DNA of 64,000 nucleotides from assembly GCA_028564675.1 (NCBI GenBank), contig JAOVVO010000361.1, positions 16,864 through 80,863 on the forward strand, given 5' to 3'. Position numbers and translations under genes: made by a program. Positions 42,701 to 51,304 of this stretch are shown piece by piece (the stretch's first letter is position 1; every line of letters begins with the position of its first letter). The notes beneath the pieces are model-generated. The model was not told the origin of the DNA and did no database searches. It saw nothing but the letters and a program-made list of their open reading frames with translations. The stretch comes from Onchocerca lupi (Eukaryota > Nematoda > Chromadorea > Rhabditida > Onchocercidae).

Positions 42701-42872
42701 GCAGCGGAATACATTTGTTATCAATTGAGCATTTAAATTCATTTCTTGAGCAATTATGAATTATTATTCTTTCTACCATTACAGATCCATTATTATTTGA
42801 GGCAGTAATAGCAATATTAGCTAAGTCTAAAACTAAGCCAACCAGGCCTATTAATCGGATGTATAGGCCCAT
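362..42872 (-). CDS. mua-3: MUA-3-like giant transmembrane EGF/LDLa/VWA/SEA cuticle-attachment protein
   Basis: Fifty-six coding exons, 5' to 3': 42653-42872, 31907-32011, 31609-31710, 31114-31215, 29884-30140, 29342-29585, 28950-29039, 28647-28796, 27647-27799, 26612-26761, 26183-26332, 21872-22024, 19492-19641, 19012-19150, 18562-18713, 17994-18205, 17665-17837, 17373-17513, 16900-17153, 16283-16429, 15872-16021, 15332-15570, 14828-15006, 14301-14700, 14000-14198, 13728-13873, 13289-13481, 12687-12960, 12337-12509, 11998-12153, 11735-11893, 11474-11626, 11169-11318, 10694-11067, 10183-10411, 9541-9718, 9299-9424, 8934-9073, 8561-8709, 7980-8133, 7719-7856, 7347-7517, 6813-7126, 6344-6635, 5240-5530, 4589-4982, 4115-4352, 3651-3905, 3326-3544, 2979-3167, 2485-2767, 1880-2156, 1604-1788, 1027-1358, 711-845, 362-535. 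Every junction agrees in phase; the sum is 11,052 nt, 3,683 residues. C. elegans MUA-3 is about 3,770 residues (from memory) with the same domain order. That protein is a single-pass receptor of hypodermal hemidesmosomes that anchors cuticle to intermediate filaments. Single exon edges could be off by a few bases. MUP-4 is the paralogue to exclude; it is shorter and, as I recall, lacks so long an EGF array. Confidence 0.92.
624..845 (-). CDS. mua-3: Alternative unspliced 3' end of mua-3 exon 55
   Basis: If the weak GTTAGT donor at 710 is not used, exon 55 reads on through ETILRLNLKGYLEE to KYSFT and a TGA at 626-624. This would give a protein of 3,654 residues with a different last 29 residues in place of the 58 residues from exon 56. 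Both continuations look protein-like. I favour the spliced form as the main one because exon 56 is open, in phase and has a good TTTTCAG acceptor. Confidence 0.4.
   Translation of the reverse strand, partial: VGTHNSSSLLDKDEQERGESIAEFSIGNTRHDWNTAAGRNGEFSTVSDETILRLNLKGYLEETNKQNDKYSFT
1604..3167 (-). CDS. mua-3: mua-3 exons 50-53: juxtamembrane EGFs and transmembrane helix
   Basis: Exons 50-52 encode the last EGF modules, including DECALGITNC and a final non-calcium one (DLCNSHGDC to CSDGWSGEFC). The membrane helix is MILLVILAILFLLLTL, completed across the junction of exon 52 (donor after CTTTG at 1880) with exon 53, which adds CCLLYFC and the basic stop-transfer residues KCICFKR. Without splicing at 1880 the frame would hit a stop after FGFSI, so this junction is essential. 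Exon 51 uses an unusual acceptor, TTTCAAG (start 2767), fixed by the match CIDQ to EHLYKCEC. Confidence 0.88.
3326..4982 (-). CDS. mua-3: mua-3 exons 46-49: two SEA domains separated by an EGF-like module
   Basis: Exon 46 (4589-4982) has a Cys-rich module and then SEA 1 (FLLRVLNKDAKMLAYS, ITHLFEKDIGRAM), which finishes in exon 47 (4115-4352). A Cys-rich module spans exons 47-48 (CNNELGE joined to VCIAGSLCGC). SEA 2 is in exons 48-49 (VLWVMRKDEEKLAY, ELVRRFESGIGQ, then NRGILFNSTVYF). SEA domains resist or transmit force in adhesion receptors and some self-cleave at a G-SVVV turn; neither copy here has that sequence. Residues about 2790-3159. Confidence 0.85.
5240..14198 (-). CDS. mua-3: mua-3 exons 25-45: second EGF array
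   Basis: Roughly 27 EGF-like modules between the VWA and SEA domains, residues about 1404-2790. The first four (exons 24-27: NQCNPDLPTSC, ADCHNGGIQC, GSCDPTSPNPC) are non-calcium types that are unlike the rest. Exons 30-33 are single-module phase 1-1 exons of 150-159 nt; exons 34, 43, 44 and 45 hold two modules each. Exon 34 (10694-11067) has a Pro-rich hinge (TPRPTPPPAEC) and exon 42 (7347-7517) another (PVPTPPPP), probably flexible spacers in the rod. Exon 35 starts with a short EGF half (VCRLINGQPKC) that completes the one begun in exon 34. Confidence 0.9.
8468..8511. repeat. Perfect AT palindrome in a mua-3 intron
   Basis: The sequence is a perfect inverted repeat centred between 8489 and 8490, with 22-nt arms and no loop. 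The outer arms are ATCAATTTATTAAA and its complement around a TA core. It sits in the intron between exons 39 and 40, about 50 bp from the donor of exon 39. Confidence 0.85.
14301..15570 (-). CDS. mua-3: mua-3 exons 22-24: EGF plus von Willebrand factor A domain
   Basis: Exon 22 (15332-15570) begins with an EGF (SNECADRTLNTC) and then runs into the first VWA strand, LMFLIDGSGS. Exon 23 (14828-15006) carries FLELFDIG, VGLIQYSD and LTGLTR. Exon 24 (14301-14700) carries GAAIQHMV, SIVITDGRSQDN and MFSVGVTD. The metal-ion-dependent adhesion site is complete: DxSxS (DGSGS), the Thr in LTGLTRT, and the Asp in ITDGRS. A ligand-binding I-like domain with a divalent metal is therefore expected, at about residues 1190-1372. 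The exon ends in a Cys-rich segment that continues as an EGF in exon 25. Confidence 0.93.
15872..29585 (-). CDS. mua-3: mua-3 exons 6-21: membrane-distal EGF array
   Basis: About seventeen EGF-like modules, mostly calcium-binding type (V/INEC at the start, a D/N-x-F/Y hydroxylation-like stretch and CxC). Many exons (8-13, 20, 21) are 147-153 nt, phase 1-1, and encode one module each, the classic shuffling unit. Exons 16-19 instead break modules in the middle, in phases 0 and 2. Most modules have an expanded last loop ending P-G-R-x-C. Exons 11 (INSC), 12 (SDPC), 14 (NLC) and 20 (AAC) lack the strict D/N-x-D/N-E calcium consensus. Residues about 262-1131. Confidence 0.9.
19642..21871 (-). other. 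mua-3: mua-3 intron 12 (2.2 kb)
   Basis: This intron separates two EGF exons that join in phase 1. It contains a TTTC microsatellite (20937-20970), an (ATC)n run (21098-21128) and, on the plus strand, a 144-codon open frame (21157-21591). That frame has one strongly hydrophobic stretch (IFISLFIILVLLILMLL). It has no homology that I recognise and begins inside low-complexity DNA, so I do not call it a gene. Confidence 0.5.
20937..21128. repeat. TTTC and ATC microsatellites
   Basis: A TTTC run at 20937-20970 and an (ATC)n run at 21098-21128 lie in mua-3 intron 12. Both are pure enough to be length-variable. Confidence 0.9.
22025..26182 (-). other. mua-3: mua-3 intron 11 (4.2 kb) with a GC-richer island
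   Basis: No EGF exon is detectable here, and exon 11 joins exon 12 in phase (CSKA plus V to SDPC). Most of the intron is AT-rich and repetitive, with (TA)n at 25147-25178. From about 25200 to 26100 the base composition shifts: C/T-rich on the plus strand and visibly less AT-rich. That part contains TATAAAA at 25311 and the direct repeat ATATCGTCCGGT at 25321 and 25339. Confidence 0.55.
25147..25178. repeat. (TA)n microsatellite
   Basis: An uninterrupted TA repeat lies in mua-3 intron 11, directly before the GC-richer island. A similar shorter one lies at 34803-34823. Confidence 0.9.
29884..32011 (-). CDS. mua-3: mua-3 exons 2-5: LDL-receptor class A modules 2-5
   Basis: Three exons of 102-105 nt (31907-32011, 31609-31710, 31114-31215) each carry one phase 1-1 LDLa module. 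Exon 5 (29884-30140) carries the fifth and then leads into a Cys-rich segment. The calcium-cage ends read CISGFDE, CKDKSDE, CKDGSDE and CEDGSDE. The second module has lost the Ser of the SDE signature (GFDE) but keeps the acidic residues. In this family LDLa modules are extracellular calcium-stabilised binding modules; the ligand here is unknown. Residues about 73-215. Confidence 0.9.
30719..30766. repeat. GA-rich microsatellite
   Basis: GAGA and GAAA units form a purine tract on the plus strand in the intron between LDLa exons 4 and 5 of mua-3. Confidence 0.9.
35263..35338. repeat. Three copies of a 21-bp unit
   Basis: ATATTGTTCATATTCAGAGGT occurs at 35263-35283, 35289-35309 and 35318-35338, with short different spacers. 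The copies are identical. It lies inside the first intron of mua-3. Confidence 0.9.
38970..39012. repeat. Tandem duplication with 22-bp period
   Basis: TGTAAATATATAAGCCTTCAT occurs at 38970-38990 and 38992-39012 with one extra T between the copies. Identity indicates a recent slip or duplication. It lies inside the first mua-3 intron. Confidence 0.9.
42653..42872 (-). CDS. mua-3: mua-3 first coding exon: signal peptide and LDLa module 1
   Basis: The ATG at 42872-42870 is the first in this frame after an in-frame TGA upstream. It opens a hydrophobic leader (MGLYIRLIGLVGLVL) ending near ITAS, followed by a short Asn-rich linker. One LDL-receptor class A module follows: NEFKC, then NKCIPL, then QDGTVDCIDGSDE, with the acidic calcium cage (D..DGSDE) intact. 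The exon ends GATGAAG before a GTATTT donor, in phase 1. This matches the phase 1 start of the next LDLa exon, 10.6 kb away. The start codon could differ if an upstream coding exon exists; I see none. Confidence 0.85.
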
Positions 42873-43480
42873 TTGGTGCGCAATCACCGATCAGATTGGC
42901 CAAATACCACAAAAGAAAGAAGGCAATAATAGCAGCTGCAACAATATAATAATAATGATAATATTAGTCGTGAGTTTAGTAGTTGAGAAAGTAGTAGTAA
43001 CAGTATGAAGAACAATTTGTTACATTATCATTACCATTATCACCATCATCATCATTATCATCCACTCTGAGTTTGAATTTCAAAAATGTTAATTTATTGT
43101 CAATTAATGGTAGTAGTAGTGAAGGATAGAAAAATATATAGTGGACAGACAACACCGCCTCCTTTTCCTGCTCAATCGTCCTCCGACGAAATGTCTTTTG
43201 AATTCGACTTAAACGCAAAGTGAACGAAGTAACAAACCAACCAACCAACCAACCAACCAGCCAATGAAGCAATCAACAAACCATCAAATAGACCGATCTC
43301 TTACCTCTCCTCCTCCAAGGACGTCTTGAAAAGGACCGAGGAGGAAGGTGTTCTTGTCTTGTCATCCAGATGACCCGTGCCCATCCATCCCGTCATCCAC
43401 AACTATCCGGACATTCTCGACAGCCGTTCCTCTTCCTCAATTCTCATCCCTCTCTCCCACTACAACTGCTACTACTGTAT
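42873..43480 (-). promoter_or_regulatory. mua-3: Probable 5' UTR/promoter region of mua-3
   Basis: The stretch directly upstream of the mua-3 ATG lacks coding capacity in the mua-3 frame, with an in-frame TGA a few codons before the start. On the minus strand it contains TATATATT at about 43140-43133 and a (TTGG)n run at 43264-43237. Assignment rests on position and composition only; a trans-spliced leader acceptor could not be pinned down. Confidence 0.3.
43237..43264. repeat. CCAA tetranucleotide repeat
   Basis: About seven CCAA units (one carrying a G) lie upstream of the mua-3 first exon, in the probable promoter region. Confidence 0.85.
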
Positions 43481-46400
43481 CTTTTGTCATTGAAATGATC
43501 ATGAAATTATGATTGCAAAATGACTAATCCAATCCTCATGAAGCATCATTCATTATTCGCTACCGTAAACAGCAACAAATATTACTACTGTTACTGTCAA
43601 GATAAGCAAGAATAATAATGTAAGCATCAACATACCGTTTAGCTACGGCAACAATGACAGCAACAACCACTTCTGCTGTCATTATTAGAATAAGAACTAA
43701 AGTGATTAATAATAATAATTTTATTTGACCTTCGAAATTATGACAACAAAAGAAGACGGAAAAAATGAAATAGTAAGGACAAAAGTAAAAACTATAATAA
43801 TATAAATAATAATGACATGCACGACCTTTAAAATTATGCGAAAAAAATGAAAAATGAGAAAGAAGCAGGAATAATTTTCGTAAAATGTATAATGCTGATG
43901 TGAATGATTTGTTTAATTTTTCTGAATTAATAAAAAGAAAAGATTTTGAATTTATGAGAAAACGTTTGTTGATGCTGCAAAAAGTAATCATTATCTTGCT
44001 GTGAGTATACTCATTCAACACACTTTTAGGTTAATAGGTTTTTCTATTTCACCGTCATCTATCAGTTCCCTTCTTTGATGTAACACGAATGCATCCGTCT
44101 CTCCTACGTTTTTAAACGTTTGATTGAATGTTGCGATCACTGTAATGATGCATGTTTTTCGTCGCATAGCGCATGCATGATCGTATGTAGCGTGATGCTA
44201 TCACTAATCCTTTTGAAATATATTTAAATCTGCAGATAGCATGCATTGTCTTGACTGACCGAAATATAGCAGCAATTTCAAATTTCCCGAAATGCATCAT
44301 ACTGGATGCTATCTATGCTGCAGTTTGCGAAAATGCATTCCTATTTCGTTACTGCGAATGAAATATCGTGATAAATTGCAATATTAAGACTGGATTTGCT
44401 TTTTCACAAATTCATTGGAATTTCCTCATTTCATTATTTGAAATTAAATCTAATATTATTTGATATTAAATAAATCAAATTTCGAAGCCACTTTTTTCTC
44501 TTCGAAACAATAAGCAAGAAGTCATAAATAAATGAAATAAATTGCTTTTAACAAAATGTTATGAAAAAATTTATAATCAGTTGAAAAATTCGAGAAGAAA
44601 AAAATGAAAATTACTGCTTTCTTCTCAACAACGTAAGTATTGGAATTCAAAAAATAGAAAATCAACAAAGTCACTTGTCCGAAAAAAAAAAAGAAATTTA
44701 AGTATTAGGATTGTGGAGGAAAATCAACTGGAAATTTCTTTCTTTCAAAACAACGTGGAATTTTTTTTATTTTCTTTTCTATTAAAAAAGTTGCTAATTA
44801 CAATTAAAAAAATCGGACATATTTTTGATTTTTTTATTATGTTAAATTTTTCTTTTTTCAAAAAAGAACAAAAATTACAACAATTGTTTAAGTTGCTTAA
44901 AAATTAGGAGTTCATAAGAGGAAAAAAGGAGGAGGTTTCCTGAATTCAATGATCGAACAGTGATAACAAAGAAAGGGTTGTGGCGAATCATTTGTGGAAC
45001 ATACTACCGAAGGAATGTTTTAAAATAGAGTTTGTTTTTTTTGCTTTGTTCTTAATTTTTAAGTACCGTCATAAAATTCGCTCTAAAAAAATATATCCAA
45101 TTGACGCAAAGGTAGGAAGGACCAAATTATGGATGCATACAAATTTTAGTTCTTCCTTTCTTCTTTTCTTCTTAAATTTGAAATAAAAAAAAAAAATCGC
45201 AATTTTATATATTTTCATGCTTGCATTTATGGAAGTTCATTTCTTCGCATGTTTTTATGGGCAAACATTGCTATTTCAGTTAAAAAAACGATAGATTTAA
45301 ATAGAATAATATATTTTTACTATACTAATTTTATACTTGAAAAAATAAAATTGAAAATCAAAATGAATGGAAGAAATTCATTCGTTCGTCTGTTTTCGAT
45401 TTTAAATTTAATCTCATTTACTAAAATGATTTGAGAATCTTGGATATGGTATCATTTATTTAATAAATCAACATTTAGACATATAATGTTGAATTTATGT
45501 GCTCATTATTCATTTTCTAAATGTTGATAATCGCCACTGAATGTTCCAAATCTAAATTTTCATCTAATAAATTCATAAATTGATTATAAATTCCACTGAA
45601 AATTATGTTCATCAGTGAAGTATTGTTGGAAATAGAGTAATTCTTAATGGATTATTGTCAATCCGAAATATTTTTATTGATCAGTGAATATTTTTTGAAC
45701 AGTTAGTCAAGAATTGTAGAGCATTTTTTAGTTTTTAAAATCTTAAAAGCATTTGTAATTTTAATTTGGCAATATTTAAATTTATCATCCTAAAGAGATT
45801 AGAAATCAAGAAATTTCAAATTTTCAGCCTTAACAAGTGAAAAAATAATATTATTTTCCAATCACAATTCCCTCTGAATAACGAGATAAAAGAAGCATAA
45901 ATGTATAATTTTTAGTAATTGATTTCAATTAAGCGAAGTTACTAGTCAAATCCAACTTTATCATCCATATTTCATTTTTATCGTTTATTTCTATTATATC
46001 AATCGATGAAATCTTCCAAAATTCTTTTTTTTTGAATTTGAAAATTTAATTGTCTGTTTCACCAAAAAATTTCTTGAATTTTGAAAATTTAAATTTCTCC
46101 ATTAATATATCCCAGGCAAATATTTGATTGCATAATAATAAAGCCAAAAATTTTCTTCTTTTTCATTGTAAAATTATTCAACAAACAGAAATAAAATGTT
46201 TGATTCCTTTTAAACCCGTATTTTCAATAAGTAAATAAATTAAAGATTTCATTAAACTTTTAACAATGAAATTAAAATTTGCAAAATTTATATTTTACAG
46301 TGCTCAAATAGAATAATTCCAATTAAATAATGATAATCCAATGGGCATTATTCGATTTTCTCTCTTTTTCGACAATCAAAAAGTGAAAAAATAAATAATG

Positions 46401-49400
46401 TATAGTATTTTTTGAAGATAAAATTTATTATGTTAATGTTCTTTATATATATAAATGAAATGTCGTTTCGACGATAAAAAATTATACTGAAAACAATTCA
46501 TTTTTTTTCGTAGCAAAGTGGAGAATCGTTTTTTCTGTCAAGCAAGCATTCAAAAAAATGAAGTAAATTTCTTTCATTTGTTAGTTTGACAAAAGATGAA
46601 AAATTCAATGAGTGAACGAATGACCTAATCGCTATAATGATTAATATTATTATTACAATGAAATTAATTTTCCATTTCAATAAAAATGGCGATATTTTTT
46701 TCATTAACTTCATAAATTAAAAAAATATGGTTATGAAATTTTATTTTCTTCATGTCACTGTTATCGTCAACAGAAATCATTACCATCATTATTACTGTTT
46801 ATCAAAAAATTAGTATTTATTATTATTATTACCATTATCAAAAAAATCAATATCTATGATCATTTGCATTATCATGATAATAATTTCCAGTATCAAATCA
46901 AACTTCCATTTTATCTTAAACATGTATTAATCCAATTCATTCAATTTCTGCCTACCATTATTAGCATTATTATAAATTTATTTGATTTTTACTGAAATTA
47001 TTCAAGTAATGTTCACTTTTGGAGCATAAAGCGAGAAGGATGAACAAAAAAATTTGAAAATCATCGATTCATTGAAATGCAGGAGAGATGTCAGTTTATT
47101 CCTTCATCTGTTAGTTAATATGTAATTTAAAAAAAAAGTATAGAGAGATAAAATGGATAAATAGTGGAAAAAGAAGAAAGAAAAAGGATTGAAATGAGAG
47201 AAGATTTTAAAAACAAAAAGAAATGAACTTTTCGTTTTGTAGTTCTACGAAAAACTGTTTCATTTCAAAAAATTGAGAAAAGAGGGGGAATAAATCGCCT
47301 GGAAAATTAGGCCATTTCTTCCAGAATCTTTCTTCCATTGACTCATTTATTTCCTCTCCTCATCCTAAATAACAATTTCATAATGATATAGGAATTATCA
47401 CAAAAAAAAAAAAAAAAAAAAGAGATTAAAATGAAAATTTGAACATTTATCAAATAATTTAAAGCATATCAAATTTGCATCCAAAAAAGCTCAGTTTTCC
47501 AAGAAACTGTTTTTCCCCTTTCTATCTCTTATTCCTTTCCCGCCTTGTCAAACTATGAATCTTTCCCTTCCTATTTTTAATTTTATTTTCGAAAACAAAA
47601 AAAAAGTTTTTTTCTTTACATTTTTCCATTTTTTCAATCAAATCTATTCTTTTATAGCTAAAATTTGTGTTTGCGATTATCTGAACAGATATGAAATGTA
47701 AGTTAACAAAGATTCAGGGCGATGAAAAGGAGAATTCATTATTCTTCTTCATTTTTTTTTCACAAAATTTTTGACCAATTTTAAATCTAGTTTGATAAAC
47801 TAAATTTTTTTTCCTGTCATTAATTTCGATGATAAATTGAAATAAAACATTTAATTAGGAATTTTGCGAAGATATTACGTTCTGCTAACATCTTAATCAC
47901 TCCATCAACTGTAATATACTGCTAAACAATAGATATTACACGATATTTCTCTTGAAAATGCGAAATTATTTGCCAAAATGAAGATATATTCTTCCGATAG
48001 TTTGCATATCGGAATTTTTTATTAGTAATTTGGATAAAAGTATTCGCATATTTGATGATTGTCAATTTGAAACTGATTATTCGAAAATTTCAGTGATTGC
48101 TTTCTGATGATAGTTTAGATTAAAATCAAATTACATTTTAACTTTTTGTAGCGTAAATTGGATGTTAATTTATATTATTTCCTTTCATACATTGCATCAT
48201 AAATGATTTTGTTGACAATTGCATCTTCTCATTTCCAATTATTCACTCTCTTTTCCAAAAAAGTGAGTTCGAAAACAATCATTTCGCAAAAACTCTTCCG
48301 AAAATGAATTCGTTCCAGAATACCGGAAAATGTTCGAATACGATTTGCTTAATTCCTTTTAAGACTTAACTTTGGAATTCAAATCTTAATCAATGTAGCA
48401 TTTTTTTTTAAGTACTATATATTTTAAAGAATTTATCGATTAAAATTTTAATTGTGATAGTGAAAAAGAAAAACAATTCAACGATACTTAATTTTTTGAA
48501 ATGTGATTTGTTAATTGTGACTTGTTAGTTAGCTAAGGTTAAAGAACTGAAATCAATAATAATTTAAAAAAAAATAAATAAATAAGCTGAATTATTGTCA
48601 AGAAAATCCGGGGAAATATGGGAAAAGTCCGTGAAGAGGCAAAATGCAGGTAATATCGAAAAAATCTATGAAAAATTCGTTTAACACCAGGTGAACCATT
48701 CAATAATATTAACGCTAAAAGGCTGGTTCCGTTAAGGAAAAATCCGAAAGACTTAGTCAGAATATTAATAAAAGAATAATATTTTTTCATCAACTTATTT
48801 ATCTTAACCAATACAATACTGTGATTATGAAATGTCAATTTCAAATTTTTATTTTTTCAATTATGTCAAGCAAATTTTTAACTTTCAATCAGTTCGATTC
48901 TTTGCCATCGTTACGTATTATCATTATTGGTCATTGTCATATCTAAGTGTTACCACTGCCACAATATGATAAACTAACAAAGGACAATTTTGGCAGGATA
49001 ACATAAGAATGAATTACAGTGAAATAATTTTTTTTTCAGAAATGATTTCTCAAAATGTAATCAAAATATATCATTCTTTTATTCTTTTATTTTATTACCG
49101 TCACAAATTTAAAAGTAAAAGTGCAAACTATTGTTTGATAATACAATTCGACTTTTTAATTATTAATAAAAGTTAAATGACTTGATATAACTTTTTAATT
49201 TAATTTTAATTATAATCAAATTTTTGTAAAAAGAAAATTTCATCGCTTCATTTCTCAGTGGATGTGAATGAATAATTATCGCATGTAATGTAGCCAAGGT
49301 TATACCCAATTTCATTCTTTCTCTCTATCAATGAATTTATCACTTGGGGTCAAATGAAAGAACGAATATCTAAAGTGATTGCCTCTGTGGTAATAAAAGA

Positions 49401-51304
49401 AAGGTAATGGTATTGGAATGATCAGAAAACACGGTAGGAGAGGTGAAAAGAAGGGAAGAAGTGGATGTGAAAGATATCATGATCGGTTGACCTTTGCGAG
49501 AATTTCGTTTGAGGTTAAATTTCGTAAAAGTGAACTCCTTTTTCCTTTCTTTCTTCATTCTCTCCTTTATTTTTTTGAGAAAAGAGCAACGAAAAATAAG
49601 AGGATTGAAAATCGGAAAGAATGGAAAGAAAGGTAAGACAATGGAAAATCTTGAGACAATCCTGAATCAATTTTAAAATTTGATTTTTTTCAAACGTTTA
49701 TTGACCAGTTTTAATTTTTAAAACCAAAGAAAAAGATTTCATATTAATTCGATAAAAAGTATGAAATAGAAATCTATTTGAAGAGTGAAAGAAACACCAA
49801 TACCTTACAGTAATTAATTTTTGCAATTTCGAGAAGAAGACGCAATTAAATTAAACTTCATGAACACTATGAGAGGAAAATTTCCAGCAATTCGAAACTT
49901 CGAACCAAAAAATATGCATTTATGAACTTCACCTCCACTTTTTTTTTGACTAAGAAATCGATTGGAAATCTTAATATTGTTGAACAGAAAAGAAAGAACT
50001 TCCAGAACGCTGCCTGCAAGGTTGGATTTTGAAGGAAACTCCTGGAAAATCCTTCTCACCGAAAAAATTCTTTATCTAGACGATTGCTATTAAATTTAAA
50101 ACATGTGAAATTCTTTTCGCCACTTCCAGAAAACCGTAAACAAAAATAGTTTGCATTCAAAAAATTACAAAAAATTACTATTATTCCTAATGCGACAAAA
50201 ATTTCCATCTTATTCTGCTTCCTATTTTACATCTTTTTCTTCATTCCATGCTACCTTTGCGTGGAAATATTCCTCTTCGTCCTCGTTTTCCTTTTTTCCC
50301 ACCCAAACAAATATTTCTCTTATTTACGAACTCAGGAAAAATCAATTTTGGATGACGTCTTAATATGCGAAATACGAAACCAGCTTTGAGATTTTTTTCA
50401 AAAACAGGATATATGGGAAACACGGATAAGAAAACAATTTAAGCAAAAAAACAAAATTTAGGAAAATGACAAAGATTTGTGACAAATAATGATAGAATCG
50501 ATGTACAATCACGGCGTTGAGTGCCTGGAAATAAAAGAAACATAAAAAATGTGAAATTTTACATTGCAACGTTATAATTGTATTTCCTTCGTTTTCCATT
50601 TTTCTTTTTTCCTACTGTCCCACGCCCTTGGAAAGGAGGAAAAGAACAAAGTAGTTCCACTTCACGGAATAAGGGAAAGGAAAAAAAAAATACAATACAT
50701 ATGAATGGGGTACTTTAACAACGATATCGCTAGTGTTGGGAGAAAAAACAATAATCAGTACCTATAGGAAGCTATCATTTTTTTCTAATTTAAAAACCAT
50801 ATTTATTCTTACATTGGTTCCGAACAACAATGACCAGATATCCCAATTTCCGCTTCAAAACATCATGAAAATGGTATTTCGGGATTTCTCTAAATTTGGA
50901 TTAAGAAACAGAAAAAACTATGAAGATTATTGTATATTATCGGCATCATATATCAGTGTCATAAAATCACTTTCTAATCATGAAATCGCATCAATAATTA
51001 CTTTCTCTTTTTTTTTTTAAAGATGGTCGAAATCATATTATTAAAAATTAAAAGGAATTTCGCTCAGTAATGTAATCAGAAATAATTCTTACATTACAGA
51101 ACAAACTTTAATAATGCAGAATTTCATGTAGAATATTCAAACAACAAAGCAACATACAATCAATCAGTAAACTTAAAAATAACTTCAAACACATCAAGGT
51201 TTCAGCACAACGAGATCTCAACTTGTGTGAAAAAAGTTGGACAAAACTGAAACAGAAAATGGTTTTTTCATAAAAATAAAACACAGGCTAATGCAAACAC
51301 TAAG

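Larger units (their letters stand above)
42873..51304. other. Intergenic region between mua-3 and rpb-3
   Basis: About 8.4 kb, AT-rich throughout, with no open frame that I recognise on either strand. The part next to mua-3 (about 43100-43480) is less AT-rich and is the likeliest promoter region: it has a TATATA-like stretch at about 43133-43140 and a CCAA repeat at 43237-43264. The remainder holds homopurine and homopyrimidine runs and short ATT/TTA microsatellites, and I see nothing else in it. Confidence 0.55.

Noticed and set aside
362..42872. Splitting the locus into a mup-4-like gene (362-18205) and an LDLa/EGF gene (18562-42872)
   Set aside because: Exon 15 joins exon 16 in phase 1 (CVR-A-LIPEP), no stop codon or polyadenylation signal separates them, and the total length matches MUA-3. 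An internal start remains possible as an isoform only.
43560..44021. Minus-strand open frame of 153 codons in the intergenic region
   Set aside because: Composition is dominated by Phe, Tyr, Leu and Ser from AT-rich and TAA/TTA repeats; no motif, splice partner or homologue recognised.
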